Notes: generated by a model from the sequence alone, not told the origin. 64,000 nucleotides of DNA from Pseudoduganella umbonata (GCF_014192225.1 NZ_JACHXS010000006.1:124001-188000), one strand, 5' to 3'; shown: positions 1 to 9,509, counted from the stretch's first letter. A program made the numbers and translations.

Positions 1-595
1 CGGCGCGGCCGTTCAGTGCGCACGGCAGCACGAACGCCGCTTCGGTGCCGTCCAGTTCGGCCAGTGCGGGCAACAGCCGGGGCACCGGGCGCGCGCCGGC
101 GCGGCAGATCACGCCCCGCACCGCGCGCCGGGAGAGCAGGGCGTCGTCGTCGTCGGCCAGTTCGAACAGCGTGTGGGGCAGCTGGACCGCGGCGGCGGCG
201 GCCGCGATCAGTTCGGCCAGTTCGGTGCAACTGGGCGCCGGTGCCGCGCGCGCCAGCACGGGGCAGCCCGCCGCCAGCGCGGCCATCGCATAGATGCCGG
301 CCAGCCCGTAGGCGCTGCCGTGCGCCCCAACCGCCGCGACAGGGCCGAGCGGAACGGTGCGCTGCCGCTCGTCCGCCGCGTCGGCGCGCAATGCGCCGGC
401 CAGGGAGCGCAGCCAGCCGCGCAGCATGTCGTGCTGGCGCAGTGCGATGGCGGGTTCGACGCCCGCATCGGACGCGGCCTGCCGCGGCAGCCGGTGCCGC
501 ACCCCGTCCAGCGCGGCACCGATGCCGTCGAGCAGGCGGGCGCGCTGCTCGGCGCCGGCCAGCGCCAAAGGCAATGCAGCGGACATGTGCATCAT
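1..595 (-). CDS. aldehyde-dehydrogenase-like protein, N-terminal part (runs off the window)
   Basis: The frame is open on the minus strand from an ATG at 595 to the left edge, with GAGGG about 8 bases upstream of the start. Around residues 80-120 it reads PLGPVAAVGAHGSAYGLAG and then ALAAGCPVLARAAP. This matches the coenzyme-binding segment of the ALDH superfamily, closest to the NADP-dependent 2,5-dioxovalerate/ketoglutarate-semialdehyde dehydrogenase type (PLGPVAVFGASNFP...ALAAGCPVVVKAHP). The N-terminus is about 50 residues shorter than usual for that family, and several normally invariant positions (the ASN of GASN) are changed. The catalytic Cys/Glu region lies outside the window. It is divergent from the STAND regulator at 728. 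Family assignment is moderate; substrate is unknown. Confidence 0.6.
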   Translation of the reverse strand, partial: MMHMSAALPLALAGAEQRARLLDGIGAALDGVRHRLPRQAASDAGVEPAIALRQHDMLRGWLRSLAGALRADAADERQRTVPLGPVAAVGAHGSAYGLAGIYAMAALAAGCPVLARAAPAPSCTELAELIAAAAAAVQLPHTLFELADDDDALLSRRAVRGVICRAGARPVPRLLPALAELDGTEAAFVLPCALNGRA

Positions 596-727
596 GAAAT
601 CCCTCTTTCCGGTGATCGATGGCTAACGATTACGAACGAATGACGATGGCGAATGGTTAACGCCGGCGAACCGTTACGTTAGAATCTGCGGGGCCGGAAA
701 TCAATCCGGCTTTCGAGGTAAGCAAAC

Positions 728-3604
728 ATGGACCGACAGCAGTGGCGGCCTCCGATCGGCGAGGTGGCATTCGGCGCCTTCCGCCTGGTGCCACAGGAAC
801 GCGCGCTGTACCGGCACGGTGAGCCGGTACGGCTGAGCGGGCGCGCGTTCGACTTGCTGGTCGCACTCGTCGAGCGCGCCGGCACGGTGGTCGGCAAGGA
901 TGAACTGATCGCCTGCGTATGGCCCCGCACGGTCGTGGAAGAAGGCAACCTGCGCGTGCACATCGGCGCGCTGCGCAAGGCGCTCGGTACCGACCAGCCC
1001 TATGTGGAAAACGTGGTGGGCCGGGGCTACAGCTTCGTCGCGCCGCTGCACGCGCCGCCGGCGCAGGCGATCGTGCCGTACGGTTCACTGATACCGGCGC
1101 AGCCGCGGCTGGTGGGCCGCGCCCCGGTGCTCGAGCAGCTGGCGCGCGAGCTGGCCGGCACGCGCCTGCTGACGATCGCCGGCCCGGGCGGCATGGGCAA
1201 GACGTCGGTGGCGCAGGCGCTCGTCGCGCGGGCCGCCCCGCAGTTCGGCCGCCACGTGTATGTCGCGGACCTGGCGCCGCTGGCCGAGCCGGCACTGCTG
1301 CCGGGCGTGGTGGCGCGGGCGTTCGGCCTGGCCGCGCCGCAGTCGGCCGAAGCGCTGGCCGACGCATTGGCTGACGCATTGGTCAATTCCTTGCCGCATA
1401 CCTTGCCGCATACCTTACATCGCCGCCGCGTGCTGCTCGTGCTGGACGGCTGCGAGCACCTGATCGATGCCGCGCGCCAGCTGGCCGGCGCATTGCTGGG
1501 CCGGCTGCCGGCGCTGCACATCCTCGCCACCAGCCGGGAACCGCTGCGGGCCGACGGCGAACACGTATTCCGGCTGCCGCCGCTGGCGGTGCCGGTCCCC
1601 GCCGAAGCGGCCGATCTTGCGGCGCTGGCCACGTGTCCATCGGTGCAGCTGTTCGTCGAGCGCGCCAGTGCCGATGGCGGCTTCACGCTCGATGCGGACA
1701 ACGCGGCCGCCGTGGCCGAGATCTGCCGCCGCCTGGATGGCATACCGCTGGCCCTCGAACTGGCGGCCGGCCGCGCCGCGTTCTTCGGCGTGCACGAGCT
1801 GGCACGCCGGCTGTCGGACCGCTTCGCCGTGCTGACGCGGGGCCGCCGCACGGCACTGCCGCGCCACCAGACCCTGCGCGCGGCGCTCGACTGGAGCCAT
1901 GCGCTGCTGGCCCCCGCCGAGCAGGCCGTGCTGCGGCGGCTCGCCATCTTCCGCGGCACCTTCACACTCGAGGGCGCGGCGGCGCTGGCCGGCTGCGGCG
2001 GCATCGGCGCGCAGGCGGTTGCCGGCCACGCGGCGCAGCTGGTGGCGAAATCGATGCTCACCGCCGATACCGACGGGCGTTACCGCCTGCTCGACACGAC
2101 CCGCGCCTACGCGCTCGAGCAACTGCGCGCCGCTGGCGAGGAACACGCCGTCGCGGAGCGCCACCTGCGTTACTGCTGCACGCTGCTGGCGCGCGCCGAG
2201 CACGATGTGGATGCGCTGGACGCGGTCCTGCGGGAGGTGCGGCTGGACGACGTGCGCGCCGCGCTCGACTGGGCCTTCGGTCCCGGCGGCGCGCCGCTGC
2301 TGGGCGCCAGGCTGGCCGCCGTGTCGGCGCCGCTGTGGTACCGCCACTCGATGATGGAGGATTACCGCGCCCGTCTGGGCCCGGCGCTGGCCTGCGCGGC
2401 CGCCGCGGGTTCGGCCGGCGCACCACTGGCGGCCGCGCTGTACCTGGCGCTCGGCCATACCTTGCTGCACGCGGGCGACATGGCGGCACCGCGCGCCGAC
2501 GCGTTCGGCCGGGCACTGGCGCTGGCCGAGCGGCTGGGCGACCATGGCACCGCGGTGCGCGCGCTGTGGGGCTGTTATGCCGATGCGCTGCTGCAGGGCG
2601 ATTATGGACGGGCGCTCGGCCTGGCCTGGCGTTTCGGCCCGCTGGCCCGCGCCAGCGGCATGGACGGCGACGGCCGCGTCCAGCAAAGGCTGCTGGCCCG
2701 CGCCCGGCACTACCTGGGCGACCAGCACGCGGCCCGCGCGCATGCGGAGGCGGTCGTGCATCCGGCCCGCCGCGCGCCCGGCGCCGCCGGCTTCCAGTTC
2801 GACCAGCGCGTTTCTTCGCTGGCGATCCACGGCCGGGTGCTGTGGCTGCAAGGCTTGCCGGAGCAGGCCGTGCAGGCGGCGCGCGAGGGCGTCGACGAAG
2901 CGCTGCGGCTCGACCACTCGGTGTCGCTGTGCTTCGCGCTGGTGCTGGCGATCCCGGTGGCACTGTGGAGCGGCGACCTGCCGATGGCGCGGCACTGCAT
3001 CGCCCTGATGGCCGAGCGCGCGGCGCGCGACCGGCTGGCACACTGGTCGTTCTGGGCCCGCGCATTCCAGGCCGCGCTGCAGCGTCATGACGCGGCGGGC
3101 ACCAAAGGCATCGGTCTGGAACCGGCCGATGCGCTGCTGCGCCATCCGTCCTGCACCGGCCTGCACCTGGACATGCTGCCCACCTTGCACGTCGACCTGA
3201 TGACGCCGGCGTCGCTGGCCCGCGCGGTCGACGGCCGGGCCGGCTGGGCCGCCCCGGAGCTGTTGCGCTGCTGGGGGGAACAGCTGGTGCGCGTGGGCGC
3301 TACCGGGCAGGCGGGGCGCGTGTTCCGGCTGGCGCTGGCGCTGGCGCACCGGCAGGGCGCGCTGGCCTGGGAACTGCGGGCCGCTACCAGCCTGGCCCGG
3401 CTGCTGGCATGCAGGCACCGCGACGGTGGCGGCCTGCCCAGGGGGGCGCACGAAAGTGAGCACGGCGGCGAGGACGGTAGCGAAATCGGTAGCGAAAACG
3501 GCGTCGCCGCCGTGCTGGCGCCGCTGCTGGCACGCTACCGCGAAGGCCATGCATCGCGCGATGTGCTTACCGCGCAGGCTTGCCTGGAGCACTGCTCAGC
3601 TTGA
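728..3604 (+). CDS. winged-helix STAND-type ATPase transcriptional regulator
   Basis: 958-residue protein. Residues about 12-105 are an OmpR/PhoB-type winged helix (RAFDLLVALVE, GRGYSFVAP). A linker leads to an NB-ARC/AAA ATPase with P-loop GPGGMGKTS near 152-160 and Walker B VLLVLDGCEH near 235-245. A winged-helix/arm segment (RHQTLRAALDWS) and a helical TPR-like C-terminal half follow. This is the architecture of the COG3903-type regulators, which act as ligand-gated DNA-binding signal integrators. The start is supported by GAGGT upstream of ATG 728. It is divergent from the ALDH-like gene, which is the likely target. The 3' end overlaps the convergent GH39 gene by 38 bp. A related gene lies at the right end of the window. 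The inducer is unknown. Confidence 0.85.
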   Translation: MDRQQWRPPIGEVAFGAFRLVPQERALYRHGEPVRLSGRAFDLLVALVERAGTVVGKDELIACVWPRTVVEEGNLRVHIGALRKALGTDQPYVENVVGRGYSFVAPLHAPPAQAIVPYGSLIPAQPRLVGRAPVLEQLARELAGTRLLTIAGPGGMGKTSVAQALVARAAPQFGRHVYVADLAPLAEPALLPGVVARAFGLAAPQSAEALADALADALVNSLPHTLPHTLHRRRVLLVLDGCEHLIDAARQLAGALLGRLPALHILATSREPLRADGEHVFRLPPLAVPVPAEAADLAALATCPSVQLFVERASADGGFTLDADNAAAVAEICRRLDGIPLALELAAGRAAFFGVHELARRLSDRFAVLTRGRRTALPRHQTLRAALDWSHALLAPAEQAVLRRLAIFRGTFTLEGAAALAGCGGIGAQAVAGHAAQLVAKSMLTADTDGRYRLLDTTRAYALEQLRAAGEEHAVAERHLRYCCTLLARAEHDVDALDAVLREVRLDDVRAALDWAFGPGGAPLLGARLAAVSAPLWYRHSMMEDYRARLGPALACAAAAGSAGAPLAAALYLALGHTLLHAGDMAAPRADAFGRALALAERLGDHGTAVRALWGCYADALLQGDYGRALGLAWRFGPLARASGMDGDGRVQQRLLARARHYLGDQHAARAHAEAVVHPARRAPGAAGFQFDQRVSSLAIHGRVLWLQGLPEQAVQAAREGVDEALRLDHSVSLCFALVLAIPVALWSGDLPMARHCIALMAERAARDRLAHWSFWARAFQAALQRHDAAGTKGIGLEPADALLRHPSCTGLHLDMLPTLHVDLMTPASLARAVDGRAGWAAPELLRCWGEQLVRVGATGQAGRVFRLALALAHRQGALAWELRAATSLARLLACRHRDGGGLPRGAHESEHGGEDGSEIGSENGVAAVLAPLLARYREGHASRDVLTAQACLEHCSA
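1358..1414 (+). repeat. two adjacent in-frame 12-bp tandem duplications inside the STAND gene
   Basis: At 1358-1381 a 12-bp unit (GCCGACGCATTG, one mismatch) occurs twice. At 1391-1414 another 12-bp unit (TTGCCGCATACC) occurs twice perfectly. Both encode four residues, giving ADALADAL and LPHTLPHT just before the Walker B strand. The length is a multiple of three, so the reading frame is kept. They look like recent slippage duplications. Confidence 0.8.
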
Positions 3605-5162
3605 GCAGGTACACGTCGTTTTCTCGCAGCGGCAGCGCCAGGCTGACCTTGCCGTCGGCGCCGACCCGCACCGTGCGCCGCTCGGATGGCGCGCCGGTAG
3701 CCTGCGCCTTCAGTTCGTCGACCTGCCGGCGCGTCAGCTGTGCCGGCGAACCCATGCCGATCCAGGCGGTGAAGGCATCGTTCCTGCGGTAGCCGGCCTG
3801 CGAGATCGCCAGCGTGTAGGCGCCCGGCTTCACGCCGCGCAGCGTTACCTGCACCTCGCCCTTTGCCTGCGGCGGCAGGTCCTTGATGAAGTACTGCTGG
3901 TTGTTGATGCCCTCGGGCAGCGTGTACGTATAGTCCCACAGCAGCACGCCGACATCGCCGTTGCCGTCGACGGTGGCAATCGACTTCGCATCGCCGTTGC
4001 GCAGCTCCTGCGTGCCGAGCTGGTTCAGGAACTGGTAGGCGAAGTAGCCGGGCTTCTTGATGCCCTGCGTGTTCATTAGCCCGAAGCCGCCGTGGAACGC
4101 TTCGAAACGGGGGCCGGCCTCCTCGAAGATGTCGGTGAAGACCCAATACGACATCGACTGCGCGGCGGAGCCTGTCTGCTTCAGTTTCTGCAGGATATAG
4201 GCGGCCTGGTGGTAGCTGTCATGTGTCGGGTCGGACGGCGTGTACGACGAACTCCATTCGGTGTAGTGCAGCGGCAGGGCCGGCAGCGCGGAAGCGGCGA
4301 TCTCGCGGCGGTTCTTCAGCACGTCGCCGACGACCGCGTTCTCATCCTTGCTGAGCACGGTGCCGGTGGTGCCGAATTCATCGAGGAATCCCTGGTTCAC
4401 GCCATACGTGTGCGTGCTGACGAAGTCGAGCGGCACCTTGTTCGCGGTGGCATGGGCGATCATCTCCGGTATCCACGCCGCGCCGGCGGTGGCCGGGCCG
4501 CCGACCCGGTAGGCCGGGCTGACGCTCTTGATGGCCCGCGCCGCGTGGTCGTACAGCCGGAAATAGTCGGCCTGCGTGCCGGCCCAGAAGCCGTCGAGAT
4601 TCGGTTCGTTCCAGACCTCGAAATACCAGGTGGCCACTTCGGCTTCGCCATATCGCCCGGTCCAGTGTTCCGTCAGCTTTTTGACGAGTTCGCCCCATTT
4701 CGCATAATCGCGCGGCGGCGTGACATTGCCGCGCCACCAGAAAATGGTTTTCTCGCCGCTGGCCATCGCCGACGGCATGAAGCCCAGTTCGACGAAAGGT
4801 TTTACGCCGATACTCAGCAGATAATCGTACAGCGCATCGATATACTGGAAATTGTAATGTTCCCTGCCTTGCGCATCGATTTTATAGACGCCCATATCGT
4901 CCGACAGCAGGCCATGCATGCGGATATAGCGAAAACCGGCATCGCGTTTTATGTCGGCCAGTTGCCGTTGCCAGTCGGCGCGCAGTCCTTCATTGGCGCG
5001 GCCCGCGCCAATCACTTCGTTGAATGTTTTATCCAGCTTGCCGGCAACCTGGCCGACATGGACGTCGATATTGCGCTGCTGCGCCGATGCCGGCTGCGAC
5101 AGTGACAGCAGGGCGCCCAGCAGGGCCCCGGCGATGCATTGCATGTTGAGGTGTTGTTGCAT
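3567..5162 (-). CDS. secreted GH39-family glycoside hydrolase (beta-xylosidase-like)
   Basis: 531 residues from the ATG at 5162. An open frame extends 28 codons further upstream, but this start puts a signal peptide at the N-terminus (GALLGALLSLSQPASA, predicted cleavage after ASA). The TIM-barrel acid/base glutamate is E186 in FEVWNEPNLDGFW, and the nucleophile is E302 in LHYTEWSSSY. Both sit where GH39 (clan GH-A) enzymes have them. The C-terminal 120 residues form a beta-rich accessory domain. It probably hydrolyses xylosides or related plant glycosides in the periplasm or outside the cell. The neighbouring membrane AraC sensor at 5315-6472 is on the same strand and upstream, so it is the likely regulator. 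Confidence 0.85.
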   Translation of the reverse strand: MQQHLNMQCIAGALLGALLSLSQPASAQQRNIDVHVGQVAGKLDKTFNEVIGAGRANEGLRADWQRQLADIKRDAGFRYIRMHGLLSDDMGVYKIDAQGREHYNFQYIDALYDYLLSIGVKPFVELGFMPSAMASGEKTIFWWRGNVTPPRDYAKWGELVKKLTEHWTGRYGEAEVATWYFEVWNEPNLDGFWAGTQADYFRLYDHAARAIKSVSPAYRVGGPATAGAAWIPEMIAHATANKVPLDFVSTHTYGVNQGFLDEFGTTGTVLSKDENAVVGDVLKNRREIAASALPALPLHYTEWSSSYTPSDPTHDSYHQAAYILQKLKQTGSAAQSMSYWVFTDIFEEAGPRFEAFHGGFGLMNTQGIKKPGYFAYQFLNQLGTQELRNGDAKSIATVDGNGDVGVLLWDYTYTLPEGINNQQYFIKDLPPQAKGEVQVTLRGVKPGAYTLAISQAGYRRNDAFTAWIGMGSPAQLTRRQVDELKAQATGAPSERRTVRVGADGKVSLALPLRENDVYLLKLSSAPGKPAR

Positions 5163-5314
5163 TGGATTTCCGTCTCGCTCCGCGTTGTCTGAATGGCGCA
5201 GGCAGCGGCCCGCGCACTGTCGCGCAGCATGCGGGTGCGGCGGCACGCGCCGCTAGCATTCGGGGCGCAAACGCTGGCGGAATGCGGATAGTTGAAGAAA
5301 AACGGGCGCCAGTG

Positions 5315-6472
5315 TCAGTCCGCGCACGCGGTCCGGAAGGCCTTTGGCGTGCAGCCGTACTCTTCCTTGAAGAGCTTGTTGAAGTACGAAACGTTCGCGT
5401 AGCCGACCGAATACGCGATCTCGGCGACGGCCAGCGCGTCGCTTTCCGACAGCAGCCGGGCCGCTTCCGTCAGCCGCAATTTATTCAGGTAGGCGGTGAA
5501 GGTGAAACCCAGTTCGGTTTTCAGGATCTCGTTCAGTTTATTGCGGTTCACGCCCGTTGCCGAAACGACCCTGTCGACATCCATGTCGGCATCGGCATAA
5601 TGGGTGGCGATAAAGCGCAATACCGCCGCTTTTTCCTTGTCGCGATGCGGTTCCAGCGAAAGCTGCTGGTAGGCGACAAACGGCAAATCCTTTTGCAGCT
5701 TTTCCCGAACGTCCGTCACCAGCGCGGCCGCGTGCCGCCGGAAAAACCAGACGGCGAAACCGCCCCAGGCAGTCATCAATATGCCGGCAAGACCGTACAG
5801 GTAACGGTAATCGCGGCCATTCAATACCAGGCCGTCGATGACGACCGTGGAGGCAATATTGACGGGGCTTTGAAACGTGGTGCCGATGGCGATTTTCGGT
5901 ACCCGGTCGAGTTTATACGCCTGGTGGGAAAGGTCGAGCTTGAACATGTCGAACCACCATTGCGGTGTTTCCATCCGCGACAGGTCGATGTCGACCTGCG
6001 TGCGGCCCGCGGTACACGCGAAAAACGCGACCGGCGTGCGGTAGCTCAGCAGGTTACCGCGCCTGGACACCCGGTCGTCGAACGTGGGCACGCTCAGCAT
6101 CAGCGTATTGGCGGGCGCGCAGCGGGCGCCGAACGTGACCGAATCGTAGCGCGACAGGTCGACATGGACGGGCTTGCCGTCGCGGTCTTCGAACAGCAGG
6201 TCGGCCGCGGCGAACGGGTAGGCGGTGGACGGCACCAGCCGGAAACCGAACCGCAGCCGCTGCCGGTCTTCGTGGATGGCAATGGTCGTGCCGGCCAACG
6301 CGGCAGCCGGGCTGTCCAGGCTGCCGCCCGAATGCCACGGCAGCGTGTTGCCCTGGGCCGGCAGCAGCGGCGTGTGCAGGTGGCTGCGCGTGACGCAGGC
6401 GTAGGCCAGCAACAGGCTGGCGGCCAGCAGGCAGGTCAGCGCGGCCAGCGTCTTTCGATAGAAGGCTCCCAT
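5315..6472 (-). CDS. membrane-anchored AraC-family sensor regulator
   Basis: About 385 residues from the ATG at 6472 (MGAFYRK). An in-frame ATG at 6547 is also possible, and neither has a clear Shine-Dalgarno. The chosen start gives a positively charged N-terminus followed by a transmembrane helix (TLAALTCLLAASLLLAYACV). A roughly 210-residue extracytoplasmic beta-rich domain follows, then a second helix (YLYGLAGILMTAWGGFAVWF) and a C-terminal AraC HTH pair (LRLTEAARLLSESDALAVAE, VGYANVSYFNKLFKEEYG). This topology fits a one-component regulator that senses a periplasmic ligand. It sits immediately upstream of the secreted GH39 glycosidase, so a sugar ligand is inferred. Confidence 0.8.
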   Translation of the reverse strand: MGAFYRKTLAALTCLLAASLLLAYACVTRSHLHTPLLPAQGNTLPWHSGGSLDSPAAALAGTTIAIHEDRQRLRFGFRLVPSTAYPFAAADLLFEDRDGKPVHVDLSRYDSVTFGARCAPANTLMLSVPTFDDRVSRRGNLLSYRTPVAFFACTAGRTQVDIDLSRMETPQWWFDMFKLDLSHQAYKLDRVPKIAIGTTFQSPVNIASTVVIDGLVLNGRDYRYLYGLAGILMTAWGGFAVWFFRRHAAALVTDVREKLQKDLPFVAYQQLSLEPHRDKEKAAVLRFIATHYADADMDVDRVVSATGVNRNKLNEILKTELGFTFTAYLNKLRLTEAARLLSESDALAVAEIAYSVGYANVSYFNKLFKEEYGCTPKAFRTACAD

Positions 6473-6696
6473 GATGTGAGCGCAATCATAGTGCCGGGCC
6501 GGCGCTGCCGCAAGCCATGCCTGCGGCTGCTGCCCAGCCATGGACACATGTCGATACTGGCTGTTTCACAAGAGTCAATAGCTTGTTGCATATAAGAATC
6601 AGCATCAAATAGTGATGTTTCCGCATGGCATATTTATGTAGCTTGCAATCTGCACTTGAGTAAGACTGCAAATACTTAACGATCGGAAATAATAAA

Positions 6697-8649
6697 ATGC
6701 ATTTCATCAAGCGATTGACCATTCAGCGGAAACTCATGCTCAGCATGGGCCTGTGTTTGCTTGCCTTCATGGCGATTTCATCCGTGATGAGCGTGGCCAT
6801 GAACGGCAACCGGGCACGCGAGCGCGCGGTGACGCAGGAACTGCCGGCACAGGTCGGCGAGATTCGCAACGACGTGCTGCGCCAGATCGGCCGCACGCTG
6901 GCGGTGTCGGAAACGCTGGCCAACGACACCTATGTGCATGCGTGGGAAGACGCCGGCTTGCCGGAGGAGGGGGCGGCGGCGTGGCAGGCCCATGCGCGCC
7001 ACCTGAAGGAGAAAAACGGCGCCGCCACGGTCTTCTGGATATCGAAGGACACGGGGAAATATTTCACCGATGGGGGCTACGACCGCACGCTGGCGCAGGA
7101 CAAGCCGGGCGACGCCTGGTTCTACGGTTTCCTGTCCAGCGACGTACCTTACCGCCTGGATATCGACAAGGATGTCGCGTCGGGTAACTTCATGCTGTTC
7201 ATTAACAACCGCGCTCGGACGGCTGGCGGCAAGCTGGCGGTCGCGGGCGTCGGGCTGGCCGTCAACGACCTGGCGAAGACGATCCGCGATTACCGGCTGG
7301 GCGAGACCGGCACCGTGTCGCTGGTGCGCCCGAGCGGCGTGCTGCTGATCGACCGCGATCCGCAACTGGCCGACGGCAAGCACCGGGTGCAGGACCAGCC
7401 GGGCTTCGATGCCGCGGTGGTCAAGGCGCTGTTCGGCGGCCAGGCGTTTGCGCATGTGGTGGTCGACAGCCCGCAAGGCCGGCTGTTCGTGGCGTCGTCC
7501 TATATCAAGGACTTGAACCTGTACCTGCTGGCGCGGGTGCCGGAGAACGAAGTGCTGGGCGACATCGCGCGCTCGGCCACGATCTCGGCGCTGATCGCGG
7601 GCCTGGTCGGCGGCGCCATCGGCCTGGCCGGCATCTGGCTGATCAGCCGCGCCATTGCCGCACCCGTGATGCGGGCCGCCACGATGCTGGGCGAGATCGC
7701 CGACGGCAATGGCGACCTGAGCCGCCGGATGCCGGTGGAATCGTCCGACGAGGTCGGCGCGCTGGCCGACGCGTTCAACCGCTTCATTTCCTCGCTGAAC
7801 GGTACCATCCTGCAGGTACGTGAAAGCGCGCACCAGATCTCCACCGCCACCGGCGAGATCGCCACCGGCAACCTCGACCTGTCGAACCGTACCGAGGCGC
7901 AGGCCTCGAATCTGGAAGAAACCGCCGCGGCGATGGAAGAGCTGACGACCACCGTGCGCCAGAATGCCGACAATGCGGCCCAGGCCAACGCGCTGGTGGC
8001 GACCACCGCCGATGCGGCGCGCAAGGGCGGCGCCGTGGTGGCGCAGGTGGTCGACATGATGGGCGCCATCACCGAGAGTTCGCGGCGCATTTCGGACATC
8101 ATCGGGGTCATCGACGGCATCGCATTCCAGACCAATATCCTGGCGCTCAATGCCGCGGTGGAAGCGGCGCGGGCCGGCGAACAGGGCCGCGGCTTCGCGG
8201 TCGTCGCCGCCGAGGTGCGCAACCTGGCGCAGCGCTCAGCCACCGCCGCGAAGGAAATCAAGGACCTGATCCTGGCCTCGGTCGACCAGGTCGGCGCCGG
8301 CAGCAAACTGGCCGACGGCGCCGGGCGGGCAATGGGCGACATCGTGCAGTCGGTGCAGCAGGTGGCCGACCTGGTGGCCCAGATCGCCACCGCCAGCGAC
8401 GAGCAGAGCGAGGGCATCGGCCAGGTCAACGGCGCCATCGGCGAGATGGACAATGTCACGCAGCAGAACGCCGCGCTGGTGGAAGAGGCGGCGGCGGCCG
8501 CCGAATCGCTGCGCGTGCAGGCGGCGGCACTGGAACAGGTGGTGGGCACGTTCAAGCTCGATGCGGGGGCTGCCCTGCCTGCCGGCTTGCCGGCCGGGTT
8601 GCCTTCGCGCGCCAGGCCGGCGCGGCGCGCAGCCCTCAGCGCTCGCTGA
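6697..8649 (+). CDS. methyl-accepting chemotaxis protein with periplasmic Cache domain
   Basis: 650 residues. A first transmembrane helix spans about 12-33. A periplasmic double-Cache-like ligand domain spans about 35-280 (FWISKDTGKYFTDGGYDRT, GETGTVSLVRPSGVLLIDRD). A second helix at about 285-312 (ISALIAGLVGGAIGLAGIW) is followed by HAMP and a long cytoplasmic coiled coil. The coil has the conserved receptor tip DGIAFQTNILALNAAVEAAR and GFAVVAAEVRNLAQRS. No C-terminal CheR-binding pentapeptide is present; the tail is Ala/Pro/Arg rich. It would signal to CheA/CheW at the pole. The upstream 200 bp is unusually AT rich. The last 14 bp overlap the convergent AraC gene. Confidence 0.93.
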   Translation: MHFIKRLTIQRKLMLSMGLCLLAFMAISSVMSVAMNGNRARERAVTQELPAQVGEIRNDVLRQIGRTLAVSETLANDTYVHAWEDAGLPEEGAAAWQAHARHLKEKNGAATVFWISKDTGKYFTDGGYDRTLAQDKPGDAWFYGFLSSDVPYRLDIDKDVASGNFMLFINNRARTAGGKLAVAGVGLAVNDLAKTIRDYRLGETGTVSLVRPSGVLLIDRDPQLADGKHRVQDQPGFDAAVVKALFGGQAFAHVVVDSPQGRLFVASSYIKDLNLYLLARVPENEVLGDIARSATISALIAGLVGGAIGLAGIWLISRAIAAPVMRAATMLGEIADGNGDLSRRMPVESSDEVGALADAFNRFISSLNGTILQVRESAHQISTATGEIATGNLDLSNRTEAQASNLEETAAAMEELTTTVRQNADNAAQANALVATTADAARKGGAVVAQVVDMMGAITESSRRISDIIGVIDGIAFQTNILALNAAVEAARAGEQGRGFAVVAAEVRNLAQRSATAAKEIKDLILASVDQVGAGSKLADGAGRAMGDIVQSVQQVADLVAQIATASDEQSEGIGQVNGAIGEMDNVTQQNAALVEEAAAAAESLRVQAAALEQVVGTFKLDAGAALPAGLPAGLPSRARPARRAALSAR

Positions 8650-9427
8650 AAAACGCGCTGGGCGTGGTGCCGAAGGTCTTGCGAAACATCTGCGAAAACG
8701 CCGACTGGCTGGCATAGCCCAGCTCTTCGGCGACACGTGCCAGCGGCATGCCGCCGGCGATCATCGGCGCGGCGTGGGCCAGGCGCACCTGCTGGCGCCA
8801 TTGCCCGAAGCTCATGCCGAGCTCTTTCTCGAAGAGCCGTGCCAGCGTGCGCTCGGAAGCGCCGACCTGGCCGGCCCAGTCGGCCAGCGTGAGTGCGGCA
8901 CCGGGCGCATCGATCAGGCGCCCGCACAGGCTTTGCAGCCGCTTGTCGCGCGGCAGCGGCACGCGGATCGGCCGTGTCTCGCAACGCGCCACTTCATCGA
9001 GCATCAATTCCGACAGCATGGTGGCGCGCGGCGACGGCGCCAGCGGCGGCAGCTGTTCCAGCGCCAGGATCAGCTCGCGCAGCAGCGCAGACACTTCCAG
9101 CACGCGGCATGCCTCGTCCGGAAACGGTGCGCGCTCGGCCAGGATGCGCACCGGCCGCAGCCGGATCGCCTGCAATACCATGACCGAGTGCTCGACACCC
9201 GGGGCGATCCAGACTGCGCGCGACGGCGGCACGATCCACGTGCTGTCGGCGGCGGTCACCCGCAGCACGCCGTCGAGCGCGTGCGTCAGCTGGCCCCAGG
9301 TGTGCCGGTGCGGCAGCATCGCATCGCGGCGATCGAGGTCGCGGGCGATCAGCGTGATCGGGCGGGCCGGCGTGGGCTCGAAGCCATCCGGGTACGGCAG
9401 CGTGTGGCGGACGATGGGAACCGACAT
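8636..9427 (-). CDS. AraC-family regulator (cupin sensor) of the adjacent MFS pump
   Basis: 263 residues. An N-terminal cupin-like sensor carries LPHRHTWGQLTHALDG and PSRAVWIAPGVEHSV. A C-terminal AraC double HTH follows (LTLADWAGQVGASERTLARL, VAEELGYASQSAFSQMFRK). This arrangement is seen in the NimR/YeaM-like AraC subgroup, which typically controls a divergent transporter. The MFS gene starts 82 bp away on the other strand, and that spacer probably holds the operator. The 3' end overlaps the chemoreceptor by 14 bp. Confidence 0.85.
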   Translation of the reverse strand: MSVPIVRHTLPYPDGFEPTPARPITLIARDLDRRDAMLPHRHTWGQLTHALDGVLRVTAADSTWIVPPSRAVWIAPGVEHSVMVLQAIRLRPVRILAERAPFPDEACRVLEVSALLRELILALEQLPPLAPSPRATMLSELMLDEVARCETRPIRVPLPRDKRLQSLCGRLIDAPGAALTLADWAGQVGASERTLARLFEKELGMSFGQWRQQVRLAHAAPMIAGGMPLARVAEELGYASQSAFSQMFRKTFGTTPSAFFSER

Positions 9428-9509
9428 GGCAGGATTTCGATAAAAATTGACATCCTATCTCAAAACAGACGCCGGGGTTTTTCCTACACTGGCCTTTTGA
9501 GAGGATGCA

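Noticed and set aside
1415..3592. 725-codon open frame antisense to the STAND regulator
   Set aside because: Same reason: the sense strand encodes recognisable winged-helix and ATPase motifs, and the antisense peptide is Gln/Arg/Ala rich with no family.
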